A DNA stretch of 64,000 bases, taken from the NCBI GenBank assembly GCA_024305405.1, contig JAKNDB010000105.1, forward strand, positions 1-64,000, given 5' to 3'. Below, piece by piece: positions 52,601 to 63,000 of the stretch. The stretch comes from Dirofilaria immitis (Eukaryota > Nematoda > Chromadorea > Rhabditida > Onchocercidae). Made by a program: the position numbers and the translations under genes. Within the stretch, counting starts at the first letter, position 1, and each line of letters opens with the position of its first letter. The notes beneath the pieces were generated by a model. That model did not search any database, was not told the DNA's origin, and saw only the letters and a program-made list of their open reading frames with translations.

Positions 52601-55310
52601 AAGTCGGTCAAGTCAGTATGGAGAGATAGATGTACACTGGCGGATGTAACTGCTGATTTCAGCTTCAGGATCCTCTGCATCGATGCTTTTCTCAAATAAT
52701 TTCACTGATCTGTTAGTCTTTCCCTCAAATCATTCTGTGGATAGATCTATCAGTTCCTTCGTTATCTTCCCTCAGTTCATATAATGTTTCTCAACATTTT
52801 CTAATCTCCCAGTTTACAAGATTTGCAAAATCTTTCACGATATTTTAATGTCTGTGATGCAGAAGAATTCAACAGTATATCGAGATGAGAGGATGATTCA
52901 TAAACTATCATTTTCTTCGATGTCTCGACTTTCTTTTTAGCTTCCTTTAATTTCAAAACGTGGGCTAACTGCTTGAGGCTGAAGTTGTTACTTTGTTGTT
53001 ACGCAAATGCTTAGTTGAAAAGCTTCAGCTCCTCCGAACTTCAATTTTAACAAACAATCTTGCACAATTGTTTTATCCTATACATCACTGCCAAGATAAC
53101 TTTTCACTTCGCATCAACAACACAATGTCAGTGAACTTTTGTTTTTCAAAACGACAAAAATATTGAACGCATTTTCTCTACAACGTATTCCATCGATAGA
53201 ACCGAATGATATAGGGATAGCATATCTTCGATGACATTTTTTTAAACTGAAGAATAACAGCTTTATATAACAGGAGGATAAAACTTTTGACTAATTTCAA
53301 AGCAAGCATAACATCTGTATGTGCATCGTATCTGACTAGATATCATAGATTTTTGAGACAATATGTTGCGCCGTTTACTATGCAAATAGAATACAGTAAT
53401 ATTAATCCTGTAAAAAATTGAATAAATTGCAGCAATTTTGCAGTTGAATGCGAGTCTCAAATATTTTCAGAAGTAATGATTATATGAGAAAACCATGCGA
53501 TAAATTTGAATTCGACCCACTGTTTTTCGCCCTCTTAATATTTCTAAAGCCTATTTTTCCGATTATTTGAAAAATTTAATTTGCTGCAAACTGACCGAAG
53601 GAAATATTTGTAATTGGAAAAGCAAAAACAATGAATATTAAAAATTACAACAGCTAATCGATTTATTAATTCTAATATCGTAAAAATTTCTACGATAAAA
53701 ACCGCATTTAATTTAGTTTTTAGATTTTGCATTTAGAAAATCTCTCCTTGTTTCTTTCCTTTAGGAAAAGTATTCTGAAATCCTTTGAACAGTGACGAAA
53801 TATTTCTTTTCTAGATATAAAAGAAGAATACTTCACCACATTGTTATTTTTGAAAAATTTCGCCAATTACAACAATAGATTTTGAAACTAATTAAACCTC
53901 ATTGAGTCTTTGAAAAGCAGAACCCTCAGAACAAAGACCAAAAATATGGAAATCGGAGACTTCGAATCATTCGAGTTCAATCTTAAATGTCATTTTGCCA
54001 TTTCTTTTCATAACTGTTTGGTCTTTTTTCTAAAGATAATTCAGCATACATATATCTGAGGAACTTAGAAACTTCCCAATCTGTTCCGGAATGCATTTTT
54101 CTTTAAGAAAGTTCCATTAATCACACCAATCAGAAAAACAGTTGCTCTCTATTGATTTTCTATAAAACCAAGACTTTCATGAAGGAGGAGCGTCAATAAG
54201 TGATTTATCTTGATATACAGAAAAAAAAAGCATGCGTTGTAAAATGAATTACAAAGATAGATGTGTTATGAATTTTGTTTAAAATCAGCTAGTAACTTTG
54301 CAAAGAATTTAATTTTTGGATTGTATTGCATGTGATAATTATGTCGTCTATAGTGATAAGACTTTTCAGTACGTAGTACATTTATACTCATATTTTCATC
54401 TTATCACTGAATCTATAATTTGATCCAGAATGATTTCAGTCAATTTACAATAAATCAACATAAATCGCTAAAGAGTTTCTGAATCTTGAACTTGAACTCA
54501 TTTTCTAGACGGAAGTCAGACAGTCCAATTATACAATAACTTCCAAATTACATTTCATTGAATATAACTTGACAAAAGACTCAATTGTACTGAACTGTGA
54601 TGATTCAACATAACATTGGTATATCATATTTCAGCAGTGATTTTAATAAATTCATGCTGAAATTTTTCAGTCAGATGTTCGCTTCCAGTATATATCACAT
54701 TCTGCAAGCAAATTTCATTAGGGTAATAACTTTGAAAAGGATTTAAAAGATTTACACAGTGCATGAAAAAACTGAATGTTATAAAAAACTTTTCTCCAAA
54801 GTAATGTTTAAAATCAAAATTAATATAAAGTCTGAAATTTTTATATAACATCATAATTAGGTTAACCAAGTATATAGTTAGGATTTTCTCCAAAGTAATG
54901 TCTAAAATCAAAATTAATATAAAGTTGAAATTTTTATACAACATTATAATTAAGTTAGCCAAGTATATAATTAGGATTTTCTTCAAAATAATATCTAAAA
55001 TTAAAATTAATGTAAAGTCTGAAATCTTTTATATAACATTATAATTAGGTTAGCCAAGTACATAGACCATATCACGCAGCAGAACGTCGATACGGAACCA
55101 AGGCAGCCAAGTATAAAGTCACCTGTCTCGCCTTAATTACTATCCGTAAGTCCACTTGCTAATAAAAAAAGATCTTTTCTCGCCCCAAGTACAATTAGCA
55201 ATTCATTATTATAAATATTATAGCTTGAATTAAGTTACTCCATTCAAAGAATGTCATATCAATATTTTTATTTTTGCAACGAGACACATTTTTACAAGAA
55301 AATTAAGAAA
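49610..55310. other. Intergenic AT-rich region without recognisable genes
   Basis: About 5.7 kb between the end of the kettin-like gene and the first plausible exons of the titin-like gene. Only short, low-complexity open frames occur. I found no Ig motifs, RNA genes or transposon proteins. The only clear structure is the triplicated 94-bp minisatellite at 54790-55071. The titin-like promoter and any non-coding first exons should lie near its left end. Confidence 0.6.
54790..55071. repeat. 94-bp minisatellite, three tandem copies
   Basis: Copies start at 54790, 54884 and 54977, each opening with TTTTCT(C/T)CAAA and containing AAAATCAAAATTAATATAAA (with variants) and a GTTA(A/G)CCAAGTA end. 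The period is 93-94 bases. Copies 1 and 2 are closest; copy 3 is more diverged. Non-coding. Confidence 0.9.
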
Positions 55311-55318
55311 TTTATTTA
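55311..55318 (-). terminator. Candidate polyadenylation signal of the kettin-like gene
   Basis: Reading the minus strand downstream of the stop at 55894, the first exact AATAAA hexamer I found lies here (TTTATTTA on +), about 580 bases past the stop. Nearer variant hexamers could serve instead. No other evidence. Confidence 0.2.
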
Positions 55319-55893
55319 TTTTCATTCAAAGAAATAAAAAGTGATAAGGTATCGCTATCCAATCACTAAGCTCAAATAAAATAAAATAAACAGTTGACTG
55401 AAATTTTTTTAAAAGAAATTACAAAAGACACACTGGCATAAGTTTATGGCGCAGTTCATCAAATAATTATCAATTATTAAAAAGAATGTAATACGACAAA
55501 CTTCTGGGCGTAATATAAAATTAAACCTTACGTAGGAAAGGGCACGAAAATTGAAGGCAATATCGCAAGTGACAATAAAACAGATCTATAATTGTACTGG
55601 TATGACATTAATATACACAACGTAAATTCAGTAATAAAAAAATTTTTCACCGCAGTATTTCGTATAAAAATTTGATTTACACAACAGAACTAAGCAACAG
55701 CTTATTATTAAGAAAAACACTTAAAATACAACAAAACAAAAACGATACGAATAACGAGAAATTAAGACGATAAATAATCAAGACTCGAATACTCGAAAAC
55801 TAAGACATTATTTTTGTAATACAGTAAAAATTGGACATTTTCGGTTTTAACTATCAAAAAACATGAAATTCGAATATCGCTGAAACAATATTT

Positions 55894-57059
55894 CTATCGA
55901 AGTTGGATCTTGAGTTTTGCTTGGCTCTGAGCAGCGCCCAAAGGATTGCGAATTGTTATGATATAATCGCCAGCTTCTGCTTCTGAAATTCGTTGCAATT
56001 CCAAAACGGCTTTGTTACCAATTAATGATATCTGAAAAAGCTTACACGATATTCAATGTTTACATACAACTCAATGCTACGAATATCAACAGCTGATTAA
56101 TTTTAATCCATTCGCTTATGCAACACTATATTTTTAATTTATTTGATTAGTCAATATGCAATTGGTGTTGCTGATTTAAATTTTTGTATTTATTTTATCT
56201 ATTTACACTTATGATGTAAATCGTAGCTCGAAATATTCACTATAGTGAAAAATTTACACAATATTCATTATAGCGCTAGCTTCAGAGGTAATACAATTCA
56301 GTCAATTTAAATATTTTAATCTCTTCTTTATAGTTCCAAGAATTTCCTTTTGCAATGATTATAACTTACAAATATTAGAGAGAAATAAATCAATGGCTTC
56401 GAAACTGTCCAAGCATAAGATTTAAGCTTTTTGATAAGTTTGCTAAGTTTCAGAAAGTGAAAGATACCAAAATATATAGATAAGAAAAAGATAAATTAGA
56501 AAAAATATTTTAAACAAATCAAATAAACAAAATCACAAGATCAGCCAAATTTAAAAGGAAAAACTAACCTTATGATTGCGTCCATCGTAAAGCGGTTTTC
56601 CATTGAACTGCCACGCAACAGTCGGTTGTGGATTACCCGATATTTCAGCAACAAACTTTGCCGTATGTCCTGGTGAAAAAAAAACGAAGTCAAGAAAGTG
56701 CAAAGATTTTTTAACTGCAGAATTGATTCCATTCTTAAATCAGATATATAAGAAGCCAATGTGCTAATATGAAAATGTTAAGAATAGAATACGAAAACAA
56801 AATAATTGTCAAAAATCATAGTTGACTACTGTAGCGTATAATAACAATATTTTAATTTTGATTCCATCTTTCCAGCAAATTATTTTAATTTCACCTGGAC
56901 GAGCGGTTATATCCAAAAGTTTCAAAGTAAATTGTGGTGCATTAGAAAATGGAACTTTTTTCCTGATTTCAGCATTATCAGCAATAGCATTATTTGGTAC
57001 TTCCCCAGCTGCAGAAGAAGATGCTGCAGCTGTTGTTCGCATCACAACACCACCTTTTG
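55894..57059 (-). CDS. Three exons: last Ig domain and stop codon of the kettin-like protein
   Basis: Exons 56895-57059, 56569-56669 and 55894-56031. The first encodes an Ala/Ser-rich linker (RTTAAASSSAAGEV) and NAPQFTLKLLDITARPG. The second gives GHTAKFVAEISGNPQPTVAW, QFNGKPLYDG. The third gives ISLIGNKAVLELQRISEAEA, GDYIITIRNPLGAAQSQAKL and then KIQLR followed by TAG at 55894-55896. Junction phases are 1 and 0. The stop comes exactly where an Ig G strand ends, so this is a natural C-terminus rather than a truncation. Because the terminal exon is entered in phase 0, alternative splicing past it to a downstream exon is mechanically possible but not shown. Confidence 0.75.
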
Positions 57060-60000
57060 CTGAAAAAATATCAATAATTATAATTAATTATTCGTTTAGA
57101 AAATCTTCTAAACAAAGCTTACATCAGAACGAGCAATAATACTTACGCTCCAAAAGTAAGTTGGCAACACTCGTCGCTTTACCGGCCGGATTTGTTGCTT
57201 CACATTTGTATTCGGCCACATCATCCTGATAACATTTTGCGATTCGTAGCATCGCTTCACCTTTGCCTTGGCTCATTTCGAAATATTTCGTCTTCTTGAT
57301 TGGTTCATTATTACGATACCATCGAATCATTGGTTCTTAACGACGATTATTGAAGATTTCGATGTAGTGAACGAATACATTTTATATGACCGTAATTTAT
57401 CGGTATCTCAGTAATAAGCGAATTTTGTAAATATCGAAACAAATAAACATAGCACAAACAGTACCAGGAGAACCAGTATAGTTTGCTCTGAATTCAGCCG
57501 GTGAGCCTTCAGTGACTATAACAGGCTGTATTTGGAACTGGAATCGAGGTGCCTCCAGTCGAGGTCCAACTTCAGCTCCTTTACCAGTTTTTGCCAGTAT
57601 GATATTGAGACGAGCTTTACACCTGAAGCAAATCTTTTGGATTCATAACATAAAAATTCAAAAATCCGATAACAGCAAGTTGATTATACATTTTTTCTTA
57701 TCCAATTTTCTGAAGTCTGACGACATGTAAAAATTAGTTCCTCACAACACGAAAGATTTCCCAATTCACCTAATCTAGCTCAATTTAGGGGGAACAAAAT
57801 AGAAAAGTGATATACCCGACACTAGAAATGAAATTAAACTTGAAATTAGGAATTTAAACGAATCATATAATAAAAATATTCGAAAACTTGCCTAGCTTCA
57901 CCAGCGCTATTTTTCACAACACATTCATAAATACCTGCATCTTGTGGCAATGTATCAGAGATCATTAACACACGTTCGTTTCCTTCATAGAAAATTTGAT
58001 ATCGTGAATCATTTGGCAATGGTTTGCCATCCTAAAGTTTCAATATTTTTATTTGCTTTATTTTCGACGAACTTGAAAAGAATTCCAGGTAAATGAAAAA
58101 ACATCATTTCTAGATATTGAAAATATCATTTAGGTTTCAAAACCACACTACGTAATATACTTGTATTGACTCGAAAAATATGAACAAAAGTTACTTTGAA
58201 CCAGCTAGCGATTGGTTCAGGATTGCCAGTAACGATGCATTTGAACTGTGATGATGTATTTTGTTTTACGCGAATATCATTTATTCGTTGTTTGAAATCA
58301 GGTGCTATTTCATGTTTGGCTGGTGGAATGACTACCAAATTAGCCATCGATTCCTGGGTACCCGCGATATTCGTTACGCGACACATGTATTGGCCATTGT
58401 GGTCCATTTTTAGTTTCGCAACGGTTAAGGTTGAACTTTTTCGGTGGTATTAATCTAAGAATTTTTCTTGAAAGTTGAATATTTTCACAAATACTGCCGT
58501 TACAGAGTGGCATGGATATGACATGGATATTTCATTGCTTATACTAAATCAAATTATGCTTGTACAATTCAATGAATTTAACCACTATTATTAGACAGCC
58601 TTTAACTATTTTCTTATCCTTAAAATAGCCTCGATATCAATAGAAACATTGCGAGATTTTTCAAAAAATTTTTGTGTTAGAATTATTCATATTTCATTCT
58701 TTAAGATTTTAGTTAATTATTTGAAACGAGTAAAAATCCTAGGTACCTGGAATTCGAAGCTCGGTTTAATTTCGTTACCATTTTGAAACCATTTCACCGT
58801 AATAGGCTCATCGCCACTAAACAATACATTGAATTGTGTCTGATGTCCGACTTCAGCTTGTATTGGCGTCAACTGTTGAGAGATTTGTGGCGCTATCTTC
58901 TGAGTTTGGCCCATTTTAATTGGTTGCGGCTGAAAATTCAAAAAATCTAACAAATTAATGAATCGCTTTTCTTATTCATGATTTTAAAGAGCTAAAATGG
59001 ATATAAAGCAATAAAAGAGTTAGTTTATGTGTTATAAAATAATACCACAATAAATCTAAAAGCAATAAATATTAATTATTGACTTTTAAAAAATTAATGA
59101 AAAAAAAATTAAAGGATTTATAAAGTTGGAAGGCCATTTTAGAGCAAGGTGATGAATGATTATATATATTCCCAATAAGGAACGTAACACTTCTAATAAA
59201 CTCTTAATATCATCCGTCAAATCACTTCAGCAATCTGCCGTGTTAATCGTGCTTCACTTCCTTGCGGAGCGATTGATGATCGTCGTAAAGCTCTTGATTG
59301 AGCGGAATAAAAGAACATAATGTGAAAATTAGTTTCTGGATGAGTACATTAGGAATTTTATTTCAGTACTTTTCTACTGGTTAGCTGTTCAATGTCTTCG
59401 CCTAAATCAGGTTTTCAATGTTTCGTTAAACTAAGGTATATTACGCTGCCAATAAATAGAGTTTCATATCGTAGCTTAGCATCAAGTATTCTTGGCTGAC
59501 TAATATGTCTCTCAATATCTCCAAGCATTACTGTTTCTACAGCGCAATGAGACAATGAGACAAAATAAATTTTTAGAAGTTGATTAGATAATCCGTCAAA
59601 TTTCCTTAAATGATACCAAGCAATTCACACTGAAGTTACTGAAAAGAAGCTTTACATTTACAATATTTAATTCAATAAAAAAATTCAAATAAAAAATGCT
59701 GACGACGACATGTCGAAGAATACAGAACCCAAAATTTGTTCTTGGATTCGATTACCATAAATATATGTTATACATTTTACATATTCTTCGGACATCAGAT
59801 CTTCCTGTTCTACTGAGTTCACTTCAAATCCATGCTGAGAACGTCCACGACAAATTTGGTATAATATAGTATATTAAAGTTATTTTTTATATGGCTGTTA
59901 ATGAAAGTAATAATGACTATCTTTCAAAATATTGGTTTCAAAGAAAAGTCATAAGTGATTATGAGCAGGATTTATTTTGAATAAGATTTCAAAAATAATA

Positions 60001-63000
60001 TGAGGAGTTTTTCTGATCTCGAGAAGGATGTGATAAGATAAGTTTAATAATTCTGAAATTCCTAAACGTAAATCTTTGAACCTACTTATTCAGATATTTT
60101 ACTTATAATGAATGGAAAGTAGAAAAAACTACACGAAATTTAAAAAGTTTTCCATGCACAAAGAAAATATTCTGATACCCAGATATTATACTACAAACCA
60201 TGCGATTTTGAACATTCAAAGACATCAATGTGGCTTGAGGAAATATCTTCATAATTTAACAATAGTTATTTCCCAGGTCAAGAATAAAACCATGCAAAAA
60301 TTAGCACAAAAATATGCCTCACCTTCGACGGCACTATCGACTCCACAATCTTCCTACAAAGTTCAAAAAGATTAAAATAAATACAGTATCTTAAAGTCAT
60401 AGAAATTAAATTCTAGACAAAATTTTCGGTTCTTGCTGCTTTAATTTTAACTTTACCGAAATAATTAAAGTGGTTGGTTAAAAAGACATTTCTTATAATT
60501 AAATGTAATTTAATATAAAAGATGAATCAAAAGTCTACTCTTCATAAGACCTGAGAGCTGGTCATTACAAATATGAGAACTTCATGCAACTTTTATATAA
60601 TTTTAATTCACCATAATCTGATATTTGATATCAAATCTTACTTTTAAGATGTAGGTACAGAAAATGTATAAAAATTATATATCTGCCTGAGTTTGGGAAA
60701 TCTTTGGTTATTCTTTATAAGGCTTATGAGCTGACAAAATTATAAACATATCGTTTACCGAGAATCTACCACATTGATAGAGGAAAAACATGATGTTGGA
60801 AATGTCTACTAGAAGGTCGAGCTTACGCTTTACCAATAGCAAATGTTTCTTACAAATTTACCGTTTAACAACAGCAGGTGTTTCCTTCAGAGGGCCACTT
60901 TCAATAACCGATGCTTCCGAGGGTTTCACTACCTTCGGCTGGAATTTCTGCTTTATCTTTACCTGATCCTTCGCCGGCATTTCTCTCTAGAAAATATGAA
61001 AAATGAATTATTTACTGTTTAATAAAAACTTAATCTGCACGAGAAAATTTATACCTCTTTGGGTATCTCTGGTTTTTGCTTCACAGATGCTAATTTCGCT
61101 TTTTCCTTTTGAATTTCCACGCGTTGCGCAGTTGGTAATTCAATCGCTGGTTTTGGTTTCGCTAATTTAAATTTCACCTGATCACGTGCTGGTATTACTA
61201 TTTCTTTCTCCTGTTCAGGTAGTCGACGGAATCTTAAAAATTGTAATGAGATCAAGAATTTAAGACGAAATTCGTTTTTGAACATATGCCTATTATCGGT
61301 TCTATTAGTGTCCTTTTTTTTTTAATTCAGCTTTTGACATTTTCGAGTATGATTTTCATTTACCTTCCCATTCCACATGAATCAATCTAAAAAATATTCC
61401 GTGGGTATTATCGTCGATATTAAATACATTATCTTATTGCGGCCAGAAACAGATATTATTTTGAGAACTATTTCAAATGATAATTTTTTAATACATTGCT
61501 CAAAGATAAATTTTTATATTAATCGAAGACAGAAAAGCAACTTTTATGTATGGATCTTTTAAAGATCTTAGCTTGATTTTGGTTATATTTCTTTCCAATT
61601 CTATGTTATAAATTGTCTGAATTTGGTTCAAAATTTTGATCAGATAATTTGAACTAGGTTCAATTATAACAAAATCGAACCGCGACTCAACATTGCCGAG
61701 TTTTTTTCGATTGCCCATTTTGGTTTCGGTACACTAGCACCTGCAAGTGCTGCTTCTTTTTCCACTTTAGGAGCAGCTCTTAATTCTACTTGTTCCATCT
61801 TTTCTTTTATTGGTTCATGCTTCTCGATGTGTCCAGGTTTCAAAGCTACATCTTCTAGCTTCATGCTTTCAAAGATTGGACGAGTTGTCTCGATCTGCAT
61901 ATAATTTTATATTTATCATTAGATTTAGTGGAAGAAATCAAAGATATCGAAAATTTACATAAGTAAGCTGATTGTAGAATTGTTCGTTTTTAGGCCTGGT
62001 AAATTTCTCGATAAGTTCTTCACTTTCAAGCGGCTCAGTAGGTGTCTTTGATCTTTCAACTCTCATCAATTTTTGCTGATTAACTTTTGGAGCTTTTTCA
62101 AATGCTTCTCCAAGGAGCCTAGAATTTCCTGAAATTTCAAAAACTGTAAGTAAGAAACTGCCCGAGATCCTTTTAGCTAGATAAATTGCTCCATCAGAAC
62201 ATTTGAGATAAAACTTAACTGAAAAAGTAATTAAAGAATTCAACTGTAACCTTTTGCCATTGGATTTCTCTCTCATGTAGTTCATCTACGGTTTTGAAAG
62301 ATGTCGGCTTTAATTTGACATGTCGAAAATCTTTGGTCTGATAAACGTCCAGCATTGCAGAAGCAAGTACCTCACCTTCTGAATTTTTCGCAATTGCAAG
62401 AATCTAAAAGTATTTTCACTTTTATTCCTCTAATATCAATGAACTAATCATTTAAAAAAGAAAATTGGAAAGCTTACTTCACCGGCATCTGATATTTTCG
62501 TTTTTGAAATTGTTAAATAATACATTCCATCATAGTGCAGCTTATATCTACTTCCCTGAAAATAAATTTCTTTATCACTTCTCTCAAAAACTATATTTGA
62601 CGAGACTTTAATAAAATTGGAAAAATATGAATTCTGAGTATCACGAAAACTAATTTGTTGTAAATGTAAAATTGGAAGAAATTAAGGCAGAATTTTTAAA
62701 AATTAACTAGTTAAGTAGAAGTCATATATGCAAAATATTTTGTTCGCGCAAAGTAATGAAATGATTGGGCATTATCTGACAAACTTACAAGATATATACT
62801 AAATCAATCATTATGAACAGAGCCTGAAAAATAAAAATTTCAAAAAGAATTCAGTTTTGAAAAAATATAGACTTACATGTATAGCTTGGTTTCCGTTTAT
62901 GTACCAAATAACTTTCGGTTTTGGATTGCCGAGTACTGCGCATTCAAATCTGGCAGGTTCATTTTCTACTGCTTGTATATTCATGGGTTTAATTGTAAAT

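Noticed and set aside
54624..54986. 120-codon minus-strand open frame
   Set aside because: It is the translation of the AT-rich 94-bp minisatellite, giving Ile/Leu/Asn/Phe low-complexity sequence.
60112..60375. 87-codon plus-strand open frame in a kettin-like intron
   Set aside because: No family resemblance and opposite strand to all supported exons.
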